Source: Desulfovibrio sp. OH1186_COT-070 (GTDB lineage: Bacteria > Desulfobacterota > Desulfovibrionia > Desulfovibrionales > Desulfovibrionaceae). From it: a DNA stretch of 64,000 nucleotides. Both the position numbers and the translations under genes were made by a program. This document shows positions 16,039 to 23,613 of the stretch, piece after piece; position 1 is the first letter of the stretch, and each line of letters begins with the position of its first letter. The DNA is taken from the NCBI RefSeq assembly GCF_003860215.1, contig NZ_RQYH01000008.1:1-64000 (forward strand). The letters are read 5' to 3'. The notes under the pieces are model-generated. The model did not search any database. It was not told the origin of the DNA and saw only the letters and a list, made by a program, of their open reading frames with translations.

Positions 16039-17224
16039 GGCGATGTTCCTCTTGTGGCGGCGGTGACAAGTCCGCATTGCGCATCTTGTCTATGACGTCA
16101 CCATTGCCGAGATAGTTTGTTGTCTTGGAGCGAAAGCGTGCTGTGCCCTTAACCACGGGGTAGCCCGCATCCACAAATTTTTGGGCTGTGATAAGCCCTG
16201 TGCAGTGGTTGCAACCAACTTTTTGCAGATTCCATTTTTTGAGGCCGATCACCAGATCGTCATATTTGGGATCCCAGTCATCAAAGGGCGAAATGTGCAG
16301 CCCGCCGTACAAACCGTAAAACTGGTCATTTTCATATGCCAGAGTTTTGTACGCCGTGTCGGCAAAGAGAATGATGCCCAGGTGGCAGCATCCTGTAATG
16401 CTTACCAGGCCAATGTCTTTCACATTGCAGTAAAGTGAGATTTCTCCGAACACCTTGAATATGATCGGACAATCGAATCCGTAGAGAGCCACGCCGTCCT
16501 GGATTTTGTGCAGGCCTTTGGGCACTTCAGTCCATTTTCCCACATGGCCGCAATCTTTGAGGTATTGTTTTCCGTTGGGATAAAACGTGTTGGGCGTATA
16601 AATGTGAATGTCGGGATTGTATTTTGTCACAACAGGAAGCCCGAAATAATGATCCATGTGCTCATGTGTCTGGATCATGGTTGTGATCTCTTTGTTGGCC
16701 AGCATGACGTCGATGCCTTCACGTTTGTAGCATGCCTCCATCCACTGATAATTCCAGCCCGTATCAAAGAGATATTTTGTAACTTTTCCGTCCATGGCCT
16801 CAATTTCAACAAGGCAGGAAAAACCTCCGGCATTGTCAGGATGCACACAGTTTTCGCGCACGATCTGCCATGCCTCATCAAGCTTTCCGGGCAGCAGATG
16901 CTTGATCCGCTTCATGCCGTCGGCATAGCTCCCTTTGCCTATTCCCTTGCCGTTGCCGAAAGGGGGCCAGTTGAAAGTGTACTGATCCACCAGCAGGCCG
17001 CCTGCGCCAGTCACGTCCTGCATAAAAATTCCGTTGTCAAACCAGCTCGTCTCAGAAATATTGGTGACCTTGATGGCTTTGCACACACCGATATCGGCGG
17101 AGCCGCGTTGCGCATCGGCAAGAAAGGCTCTGCGCATGGGGGAGTACGAATATACGCCCATGGCGCCGATTGTTCCCACACCAACCCCCAGAGCCGCACC
17201 CTTGAGAAATTCGCGTCTGTTCAT
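16028..17224 (-). CDS. Tat-exported metallo-beta-lactamase-fold hydrolase
   Basis: The 398-residue protein starts MNRREFLKGAALGVG, a twin-arginine signal, so it is exported folded to the periplasm. The mature part has the MBL metal motif HEHMDH (187-192), further candidate ligands His281 in GCCHLGI and His310 in YGGLH, and a late CNHCTG. The GCxHxGI and GGLH pattern places it near the COG1237 group (dihydropterin-ribofuranosyl-aminobenzene phosphate synthase-like) rather than the beta-lactamases. The substrate is unknown. AGGAG lies seven bases before the start. The gene is 10 bases after the membrane protein gene and overlaps the GTPase gene, its probable metal supplier. Confidence 0.8.
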   Translation of the reverse strand: MNRREFLKGAALGVGVGTIGAMGVYSYSPMRRAFLADAQRGSADIGVCKAIKVTNISETSWFDNGIFMQDVTGAGGLLVDQYTFNWPPFGNGKGIGKGSYADGMKRIKHLLPGKLDEAWQIVRENCVHPDNAGGFSCLVEIEAMDGKVTKYLFDTGWNYQWMEACYKREGIDVMLANKEITTMIQTHEHMDHYFGLPVVTKYNPDIHIYTPNTFYPNGKQYLKDCGHVGKWTEVPKGLHKIQDGVALYGFDCPIIFKVFGEISLYCNVKDIGLVSITGCCHLGIILFADTAYKTLAYENDQFYGLYGGLHISPFDDWDPKYDDLVIGLKKWNLQKVGCNHCTGLITAQKFVDAGYPVVKGTARFRSKTTNYLGNGDVIDKMRNADLSPPPQEEHRRAP

Positions 17225-17234
17225 GATGTTTCTC

Positions 17235-18638
17235 CTATTGCACAAGGGTGAAATGCGCGCTGAACCAGGGCAGCGCGGCCACTATGGCAAAATACAGTAC
17301 AATGCCTGCAAGAATGCCGACCGCAAGGCCGGGGAGCATAGCCGGACTCCAGGCACTCCGGACGGCAAAGGCGTGCTCGTCGGCGGCAATCTCCCCGGCA
17401 CTGCGGAGTTCACGCTTCCAGCCGGGCCAACCGTCCATGAACCACCAGTTGATCAGCCAGATGTTGATCAGCCAGATCATGGGAATCATGGGAAACTGTT
17501 GGGGGTGAGAAAAGCCTTTCTGTGTGCCGAGCAGGAAGTGGGCGTACTGATAATACAGGCAGTAGATCATAATGCCGCCGAGAGCGACCAGCACGGTGCG
17601 GACAAGAGCGTTGACCGGTGTACTGAACCTGTTGGGCCAGTTGCCGCAATAGAATTGCAGGAACAGGGCGGGTACCAGAAAGAAGATTGCGGTTTCTCCC
17701 ACATGCAGCCAACGCCAGTCCGGAGCTGCGTCGCGTCGGTGCCCGCGCACTGCATCGCCCCACACCAGTTCCTGCATGTACCAGAAAAAGAAACATAGTG
17801 CGACAGAAATAGCCATGATGCCGAAAAAGAGGGCGAAACGGCGCAGCCATGGCCGCTTGATGAGGCAGAAAGAGTAGCGTTCCCAAATACCTTCCATGAA
17901 CCACACTACAACAGTGCAGCACATGATCCATGCCACATGAAAGTTTGCGGAAACTGTTTGTGCAAAAGATTCCCAGTACGGTGGCGTGATGGCTGTGAAA
18001 TACTGCCAGGGATAGTACAGGATGCCCATGTGATTGTGCATGGTCATGAAATAAATGACCAGGCTCAGGCAGAATGTGCCCAGCCAGATGCTGAATCCTT
18101 TGACAGGCTGGCCTTCATTCTGCCAGGGATGCCCTTCCAGGGCGACAAGCCAGGCGGGGCTGATCCATGAGGCAATGACGGCAAACATCATGCATGCTTG
18201 TGCTGCGTATTCTGTGGCATAAAATTCTGTAATTCCAGGTAATTGTTGTAGTTGGTGCGGGCTGAAATAGGCAAATGCGAAGTTCCCCAGCACGCCCTCA
18301 AAAAAACCGTGGATTATCACCAGCATCACGCCGACAGAGACAAGAGAAAGCACAATGCCCTTTTGCAGGGGGTGCGCGTTGCGTATCCAGCTGCGTTTGA
18401 ATGGCCAGAAGTCAAAAATATAGGCCATCCAGATCAGGATTATGAGCCACCAGCGGCAATAGTTATAGCCGACATATGGCGTGTAAAGGCGCATGACGCC
18501 GCGCGGGTCCTGAAAAATCCACCAGGTGACGGCAAATATGGAAAGAGTCAGTATCATGTTCGCCAACAGAGGACAGGGGCCTTGCCACCGTTTGATGAGT
18601 TTCCGCTCTTCGAGATAAGGGATGTTGTGATCAGCCAT
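17235..18638 (-). CDS. Polytopic inner membrane protein of unknown family
   Basis: The 467-residue protein has about ten hydrophobic segments spread over its length and is very rich in Trp, Tyr and Phe. An amphipathic cytoplasmic N-terminus (MADHNIPYLEERKLIKRW) precedes the first helix near residue 25. Polar residues inside predicted helices include MHNHMGILYYPWQYF and YNYCRWW. I recognise no transporter or enzyme signature. The context suggests a permease or a membrane partner of the periplasmic hydrolase encoded ten bases downstream. GAGGAGG precedes the start, which is 24 bases after the small basic protein gene. Confidence 0.65.
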   Translation of the reverse strand: MADHNIPYLEERKLIKRWQGPCPLLANMILTLSIFAVTWWIFQDPRGVMRLYTPYVGYNYCRWWLIILIWMAYIFDFWPFKRSWIRNAHPLQKGIVLSLVSVGVMLVIIHGFFEGVLGNFAFAYFSPHQLQQLPGITEFYATEYAAQACMMFAVIASWISPAWLVALEGHPWQNEGQPVKGFSIWLGTFCLSLVIYFMTMHNHMGILYYPWQYFTAITPPYWESFAQTVSANFHVAWIMCCTVVVWFMEGIWERYSFCLIKRPWLRRFALFFGIMAISVALCFFFWYMQELVWGDAVRGHRRDAAPDWRWLHVGETAIFFLVPALFLQFYCGNWPNRFSTPVNALVRTVLVALGGIMIYCLYYQYAHFLLGTQKGFSHPQQFPMIPMIWLINIWLINWWFMDGWPGWKRELRSAGEIAADEHAFAVRSAWSPAMLPGLAVGILAGIVLYFAIVAALPWFSAHFTLVQ

Positions 18639-18662
18639 CGGATCCTCCTCAGGGTGTGGAGT

Positions 18663-18920
18663 TTATGTTCCAGCAGGCGAGCGTGTCTGCGCGCGCATGA
18701 CCTGTGCGACAGCCTGACTCAATGCTTCCTCGCTCATCGTGTCCACGGGAAGCCCCAGCCGCTGCCCTTCAAGACGCAACAAGCCGGGTGAAAACTCTGG
18801 TGGCAGTAACGTTCCTTTTTCGTAGGTGAAGGCGTCGGCGTCAGGATTTTCGTCGGATGCAGGGGGAAAAAACATGCGCCAGTATCGCCATAAAAAATTG
18901 CGCCGCTGCAGATTGATCAT
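18663..18920 (-). CDS. Small protein with an arginine- and aromatic-rich N-terminus
   Basis: The 85-residue protein begins MINLQRRNFLWRYWRMFFPP, a basic aromatic segment that resembles a membrane-surface anchor or an incomplete twin-arginine signal. The rest is acidic and soluble, with helices ending in a short region rich in Ala and Gln. The ATG at 18920 overlaps the regulator stop (ATGA) and has GGGAG upstream, so the gene is real and coupled. I recognise no family. Its place between the regulator and the membrane protein suggests an accessory subunit of the membrane complex. Confidence 0.6.
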   Translation of the reverse strand: MINLQRRNFLWRYWRMFFPPASDENPDADAFTYEKGTLLPPEFSPGLLRLEGQRLGLPVDTMSEEALSQAVAQVMRAQTRSPAGT

Positions 18921-19654
18921 TTTTTTTCTCCCAGAATTTGCAGAAGGCATGAGACATAGGCTGAAACAGAAGAGGCGCAAGATTGGGCGTCGGCATGGCG
19001 CAGACCGTGCAGGGTGCGGGCCAGATGTTTGAAAAGATCTTCTAGTTGAGCTTGACTGCATTCCTGCAACAGTTTCGCCAACGCGCCAGTCTCGGGCAGG
19101 GTGTCCGCTCCGGCCCGTGCAAGGCGGGCATTGCTTATTGCCTGTAAAAGTATGGAGAAAAACTGAAGATGGTGTTGTGCCAGAAGATGCATTTCGCCGC
19201 GATGAAGAGCCATGCCTATGGAAGGCAGATGCCGCTCAAGAGTCAGCATGGCAGAAGGTGCGAATGAGCCGGATACGGTCGCCAGCAGGGATGGCATGAT
19301 GATGTGCATGGCCTGCAGGCAGTCGGCCAGACTGGCGGTGGCCGGATTACAGGGAAGGGTGCGCACGAATGTTCCCTGATTGCGGCGTGTCTCCAAAATC
19401 CCCTTGCCTACCAAGGCGCTCAAGGCCGTACGCAACGTTGCCCGGCTGATTCCCAGTTCTTCAGCAAGGTGCCGTTCTGCGGGCAGGCGCTCAAACAGCG
19501 TCCAGCGCCCGCGCAGCAGGGCTTCTTCCAGTTGATTTATGGCGTTTGCTGGCGTGCTACAGGCGTCCTCCAAGCAAAACGTATTCAGCCATATGTGGTA
19601 TGGTGCACGTCTGGAAAATTTTTGGCAATATTTCTTCCAGAAAATGCTTTTCAT
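18917..19654 (-). CDS. GntR-family regulator (FadR/FCD-like)
   Basis: A winged-helix GntR domain is clear: a helix, then LPAERHLAEELGISRATLRTALSALVGKGILETRRNQGTFV. The helical C-terminal half contains LAQHHLQFFSILLQAISNARL, which fits the metal- and ligand-binding helix of FCD domains. The protein is about 245 residues from the ATG at 19654. The start is uncertain: the frame is open to 19705, but an operator-like site and promoter-like sequence occupy 19680-19705, so a start there is unlikely. It heads the operon of unknown metabolic function and probably represses both that operon and the divergent gene. Confidence 0.8.
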   Translation of the reverse strand: MKSIFWKKYCQKFSRRAPYHIWLNTFCLEDACSTPANAINQLEEALLRGRWTLFERLPAERHLAEELGISRATLRTALSALVGKGILETRRNQGTFVRTLPCNPATASLADCLQAMHIIMPSLLATVSGSFAPSAMLTLERHLPSIGMALHRGEMHLLAQHHLQFFSILLQAISNARLARAGADTLPETGALAKLLQECSQAQLEDLFKHLARTLHGLRHADAQSCASSVSAYVSCLLQILGEKK

Positions 19655-19693
19655 TCTGAATATGCTGAAAAAACTGTATAATTTTATGGAATT

Positions 19694-19704
19694 TGGTATG
19701 ACCA
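19694..19704. promoter_or_regulatory. GntR-type operator site 1
   Basis: TGGTATGACCA fits the TGGT-N3-ACCA pattern recognised by many FadR-subfamily GntR regulators. It overlaps a possible -35 region (TGGTCA on the minus strand) and lies 18 bases upstream of TATACA, just before the regulator gene. This suits autorepression. Confidence 0.5.
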
Positions 19705-19787
19705 TAGAGGGTTTTTATGGGGTCTAAAGCGGGAAAAAGAGAAAATCATGTAAAAAACTCCGCTGACGGCCACTGCGTAAATACTTG

Positions 19788-19798
19788 TGGTCAGACCA
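19788..19798. promoter_or_regulatory. GntR-type operator site 2
   Basis: TGGTCAGACCA is a perfect TGGTC-N-GACCA palindrome, the same core as the E. coli FadR operator. It lies between the divergent regulator and the gene starting at 19888. Confidence 0.6.
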
Positions 19799-19887
19799 TT
19801 CGGAGCGAAAAAAGTCTTGCCCAGGGCGTGCGTCTATTCTACTGACCAAGATATCAAAACGGTGTATCGTCAGCAGGCGGGGAAGAT

Positions 19888-21063
19888 ATGTCGCGTTTTC
19901 TTCAATGGCGCAAAGCTTTTCCAGGTTTGTTATGGAGCATCTGCCAACGCGAGTCACGCCTCGAAGTGTTTACCCGATGGCGTGATGCAGGCTTTGATGC
20001 CCAGCAATTCCTGAAGAATGCCGCTTTCAGAAAGCAGGCAGTTATCGAGCAGGACTACCCTCTGCTCGTGGAGTTCTGGGATATGATCCACGCGGGACGC
20101 CCCGCTGCGGCCATTTTCAGACTGAAATATGAAAATGTCCGCAATCCGCTGATCTTACAGGGGTGGCCGGAATCGCGGGACGTGTACAGCGGTTTTTTGA
20201 AAGAGGCATTCCTGCCGGGGGGCTATACTTCGGCCTGCTACGATGCTCAACTGCAAATGCGCGTGGGAGATGCGGATTCCCCGGTGTTCACCGTTGATCT
20301 GAAAAAACAAAAACTGGGTGATGCCAACAGCGCTGCGCGTGTGCTTTTTGGGGGAGAGGAACAGGCGGAACGCGCTCTGGTGCTGGACGATGTGGTGCCC
20401 CAATCCTTGTGGAAAAATTTTTTTGTGGCGGCGGAGAAGGCGACGGCGCATGACGCGTGGTCGGGAAAACTGCTGCTGGGCAATGGCGAACGCGGCCTGT
20501 TTTCCGCGCATGTGCGCCTTACGTCATGGGGAGAACCGGGCAATAAAATGGTTCGGGCCGCGCTTGTGAATGTTGATGCCAGACCGGTGGAGCCTGAAAG
20601 GGACAACGCCTTCACGCTATGCATGAAAGGACTGCGTCCGGCGCTTGAGGGGCTGTACAGCCTTTGCAAGCCCGGGGTTGACGGATTGATGTTGTCGCAT
20701 ATTCAGATGGGCAACGGACGCGTTGCCGTATATGGTGTAGGGCCGGTATTTGACGGCCTGGAATGGGGAACCCTGCACGCCTATGAAGGCACCATCGCCC
20801 AGGACATACAGCGATATGGTCTCAGTTCGCTGATTGTGGAAAATACCTTGGACAGCGTCAAATCCATTGATTGGGCGTTGTTCGCGCCTCTGGGAGTTCG
20901 CTCCTACTTTGCCCGGCCATTTTATCTGGAGCATGGGCTCCACGCGGTTCTTATTCTTGCAGGCAAACGCAAACGCGCCTTCGGGGCGGATGCGGAGAGC
21001 CTGTATGCGGACGTTGCTGCGGCATTCGGACGGCTTGTGTCGAGTTGGAAAAATCTTGAGTGA
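19888..21063 (+). CDS. Unknown soluble protein divergent to the GntR operon
   Basis: The 391-residue protein lacks a signal peptide or membrane segments. The last 150 residues alternate strands and helices (from GLMLSHIQMGNGRVAVYG to AVLILAGKRKRAFGADAESL) in a way that resembles a GAF sensory domain, and the central part could be PAS-like. No output domain is visible. This is fold-level impression, not family recognition. It faces the GntR operon with TGGT-N3-ACCA sites in between, so it is probably controlled by the same regulator. A GGGGAAG ribosome-binding site precedes the ATG. Function unknown. Confidence 0.65.
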   Translation: MSRFLQWRKAFPGLLWSICQRESRLEVFTRWRDAGFDAQQFLKNAAFRKQAVIEQDYPLLVEFWDMIHAGRPAAAIFRLKYENVRNPLILQGWPESRDVYSGFLKEAFLPGGYTSACYDAQLQMRVGDADSPVFTVDLKKQKLGDANSAARVLFGGEEQAERALVLDDVVPQSLWKNFFVAAEKATAHDAWSGKLLLGNGERGLFSAHVRLTSWGEPGNKMVRAALVNVDARPVEPERDNAFTLCMKGLRPALEGLYSLCKPGVDGLMLSHIQMGNGRVAVYGVGPVFDGLEWGTLHAYEGTIAQDIQRYGLSSLIVENTLDSVKSIDWALFAPLGVRSYFARPFYLEHGLHAVLILAGKRKRAFGADAESLYADVAAAFGRLVSSWKNLE

Positions 21064-21131
21064 TATCGTTCTGAAATTTCTTCAAATTTCCGTTATTCGG
21101 CGACATGCCGGGGAACATTTTTCCCCTGTGA

Positions 21132-21191
21132 ATATCCCCACGCCACTGTCCGGAGAAAGTCAGTTTTGTCCGAACAGTGGCGTGGGGATAT
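21132..21191. repeat. Long inverted repeat between convergent genes
   Basis: Arms of 18 bases (21132-21149 and 21174-21191) are perfect reverse complements, and after one mismatch CGGA/TCCG extends the stem. The element lies between the plus-strand unknown gene and the minus-strand flavodoxin gene. No T-run follows on either side, so it is not a classic terminator, although it would fold strongly in RNA. Confidence 0.6.
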
Positions 21192-21197
21192 GTCATA

Positions 21198-21815
21198 TCA
21201 CCGTAACAGACCGACAGTCCGCAGCCACTTGGCGACATCGCCCTGGGCGGAACTCACGCTGCCGCCGCGTATGGCCAGCCCGTCCAAAATCGTTGAGCCG
21301 GGGCACAAACGTTTCAGGTCATCCATGCTTCTGCCAAGGCGGCTGCCTTCATGTGTGACATACATGGCAATGGTTTTTCCTGTCAGATCATGGGTTTCCA
21401 GAAGGGTGAAAATCGGCAGCGCCACTGTGCCCCACCAGTTGGGAGAACCCAGAATGATGACATCGTATGCGTCAAGATTGCTGATTGGGGATTGCAGGGG
21501 CGGGCGATAGCCCGCTTCCTGTTCTCGCTTGGCCTGTGCGGTGGTTTGCCGGTAGTCTGCCGGATAAGGATCAACAGTTTTCAGTTCCACGGCGTCAGCC
21601 TGTATGGCTTGCTGGATCTGTTGGGCGACCTGCCGGGTGTTGCCGCTCCAAGAATAATAGACAATGAGGGTTTTTTCCCCGGCAAGTTCCGCGGCTGCGG
21701 CGCTGGCGGGAGAAAACAGCGGCAGTGACGCCATAGCGGCGACCGCCAGGCTGAAGACCATGCTTTTCACGAAGACTCTGCGCATTCTATCGGCGCGAGT
21801 TTGCTTGCTGACCAT
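21198..21815 (-). CDS. Exported flavodoxin-family protein
   Basis: The 205-residue protein has a basic n-region and a hydrophobic segment with an Ala-rich cleavage zone (up to about residue 42). The flavodoxin FMN phosphate loop follows as LIVYYSWSGNTRQVAQ, then YDVIILGSPNWWGTVALPIF and a late GGSV. It probably binds FMN and works as a periplasmic or membrane-anchored redox protein; the partner is unknown. The ATG at 21815 is chosen because AAGGAG lies six bases before it; in-frame ATGs further upstream lack such a site. The downstream end faces the long inverted repeat. Confidence 0.82.
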   Translation of the reverse strand: MVSKQTRADRMRRVFVKSMVFSLAVAAMASLPLFSPASAAAAELAGEKTLIVYYSWSGNTRQVAQQIQQAIQADAVELKTVDPYPADYRQTTAQAKREQEAGYRPPLQSPISNLDAYDVIILGSPNWWGTVALPIFTLLETHDLTGKTIAMYVTHEGSRLGRSMDDLKRLCPGSTILDGLAIRGGSVSSAQGDVAKWLRTVGLLR

Positions 21816-22009
21816 GTTGTGCTCCTTTTTTTCATGCATACCTGCCTTTTTGCCTGCCCGCAACAGGGTGTTGTCGCCTGCACGCATGGCATCTGCCGCT
21901 ATACGCAGATTTTTGCGGGAGTTTCGCGTTTTCTGGACATGGAGGGGGCATTTGCCTATACTGAAAGACATCTGAGAATCTGCTGTTTTGTCTGTCATGG
22001 AGAGCATAT

Positions 22010-22891
22010 ATGACAAGGCGCATATTGACTGTTCAGGGGTTGGGCGAAAAAGCTTCCTGGCTGCTTGTCCAGCAGGCGCTGGGCATGCCGGATTCCAAGC
22101 TTCAGACGGACTTCATGACCCAGCGTGTGGCCTTGCTGGCATTTGCCCGGCATTCTCTGCCCGAACGCCTTTGCGTGTCCGCTGCCATCAGGCAGATGGG
22201 CGGGGCTGTGGTATACGAGGGCACACGCGGCATGTGGCACACCGAGATGAGCGAATATCAGGAGCATTTGCTCCCGATTTTCAGCTACTATGTTGACTGC
22301 CTGTATACCTATGGCATACCCGTGGCTTTTTGGGGAGCAAAGGCCGGAGGTACAGATTTTCCCATTATCAATGCGGGCAGCCCCGATGCGCATCCCGCCC
22401 ACGCCTTGGCCGATATTGCCTGCATGCTGCGCAGTTCGCGTGACCTTGAAAAGGTTACCTGCGCATGGCTGGGGTGCGCCAACGGAACGCTGCACTCGCT
22501 CATGGCGGCAACGGCCTGGTTTCCGTTCAGGATGCGCATTGCCGTGCCTCCGCAAACGGACACAGCACCTCTGGAAGAGGCTGCCGCAAAGTTCGGCACA
22601 TCCATTGTATTTGTCAAAAACCCGGAAGAAGCTGTGCGCGGGGCGAGTCATGTTTTTGCCGGTTGCAGCAAGGATCTGACTGCCGGGGACCGGGCGACCT
22701 GGAAGCTGGACGCGGGTATTTTGTCCAACGCCGGGCAGGACGTGCGGATCATGCTCAGTGCGTCTCCGGTGACGGCCATTCCTGTTGACAGGGAGATTCT
22801 GTCCAGCCGGGCTTCTCTTTTGACGCTGCAATCGGAATACCGCCTGCGCATCCACAAGCGCATGCTGCACTGGGTTTTTCTGGACGCATAG
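22010..22891 (+). CDS. Divergent aspartate/ornithine carbamoyltransferase-family protein
   Basis: The 293-residue protein matches the transcarbamylase fold in outline. SLPERLCVSAAIRQMGGAV sits where the family has the carbamoyl-phosphate loop STRTR followed by a QLGG element. INAGSPDAHPAHALADI corresponds to the HPCQALADL block, and WLGCANGTLHSLMAAT to the WVGDGNNVANSL block. STRTR is lost and HPxQ has become HPAH, and I see no HCLP motif. It may use another carbamoyl-like substrate or be non-catalytic, so I do not call it ArgF, although argG and argH are in the window. A terminator follows at 22929. Confidence 0.65.
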   Translation: MTRRILTVQGLGEKASWLLVQQALGMPDSKLQTDFMTQRVALLAFARHSLPERLCVSAAIRQMGGAVVYEGTRGMWHTEMSEYQEHLLPIFSYYVDCLYTYGIPVAFWGAKAGGTDFPIINAGSPDAHPAHALADIACMLRSSRDLEKVTCAWLGCANGTLHSLMAATAWFPFRMRIAVPPQTDTAPLEEAAAKFGTSIVFVKNPEEAVRGASHVFAGCSKDLTAGDRATWKLDAGILSNAGQDVRIMLSASPVTAIPVDREILSSRASLLTLQSEYRLRIHKRMLHWVFLDA

Positions 22892-22928
22892 GAAAAGTTT
22901 TTCCCGTTGGCGTTTCCGATGCCGCAAG

Positions 22929-22967
22929 GCGGTTTGCCCTTTTGAAGGCGAACCGCTTTGCTTTTTC
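22929..22967 (+). terminator. Terminator after the carbamoyltransferase-like gene
   Basis: GCGGTTTGCC and GGCGAACCGC form a ten-pair stem with one G-U pair around eight bases, followed by TTTGCTTTTTC. It lies 38 bases past the stop codon. Confidence 0.7.
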
Positions 22968-23072
22968 AGGAGAACGCTGCCCGGCAGACAGAATGCGAAT
23001 GCAAAGTGCCCTGCGCTCTAAAGGCTTTTGGGCTTCCGTTCGATAGGCTGGTATACGAAAGGATGACGCGCT

Positions 23073-23495
23073 GTGCTGGACTACCGCCTTTTCAAGGAAA
23101 TCAATGCCCTGTTTGCCGCCGGAAACTTTCATGCCGCACGCCGCCTGCTTATGGAGGTCCAGTCGCGGGTCATTGCCCTGCGCGACGAGATAAGCACGCT
23201 CAAAACCCGGATACACACCCTGGAAGAAGCCGTGCACCTGTCCACGGCGCTGTACCCCAAAAACGGGGCATACTGGCTTGCGACCGAGGGCGTGCATCAG
23301 GGGCCGTTCTGCACGGACTGCTATGAAAATTCCGGCGGTCTGATCCGGTTTGAGCGTTTTTCCGGGGGGCTTGTCTGCCCCTGCTGCTCTTCCAGCCTGG
23401 CCCTGCCGGAGTCTGCGGGGTTTTATGCCGAAGGCCGCGCCTCGCAGCAGGCGCGGATAATTCCTTTTGCCAGACAGCGATCTTCCGGCATATAA
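23073..23495 (+). CDS. Small coiled-coil protein with a zinc-binding motif
   Basis: The 140-residue protein starts at a GTG preceded by AAGGATG. Residues 20-55 form a charged helix that looks like a coiled coil (VQSRVIALRDEISTLKTRIH). CTDC near residue 80 and CPCC near residue 102 form a zinc ribbon or knuckle, followed by a basic tail. The region resembles short zinc-binding segments seen in phage and regulatory proteins, but I cannot name a family. It overlaps no neighbour; the receiver-TPR protein starts about 120 bases downstream, and the two may be cotranscribed. Confidence 0.65.
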   Translation: MLDYRLFKEINALFAAGNFHAARRLLMEVQSRVIALRDEISTLKTRIHTLEEAVHLSTALYPKNGAYWLATEGVHQGPFCTDCYENSGGLIRFERFSGGLVCPCCSSSLALPESAGFYAEGRASQQARIIPFARQRSSGI

Positions 23496-23613
23496 AAGAG
23501 CCGTTCTGCCCCCAAAAAATTCTGGGCTTTTTGCGCCGGTACACAGAAGTTCCCTTCCGTCCGGGAATGAGGTTCGCAGCACGGCCGTTGCGGGCTCAGG
23601 CGGATTGTTTTCC

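Noticed and set aside
19655-19705. Extended N-terminus of the GntR regulator
   Set aside because: The stretch is AT-rich, holds promoter- and operator-like sequence, and has no ribosome-binding site at its ATG.
22010-22891. Calling this gene argF because argG and argH are near
   Set aside because: The carbamoyl-phosphate loop and HCLP motif are missing, so the specific name is not supported.
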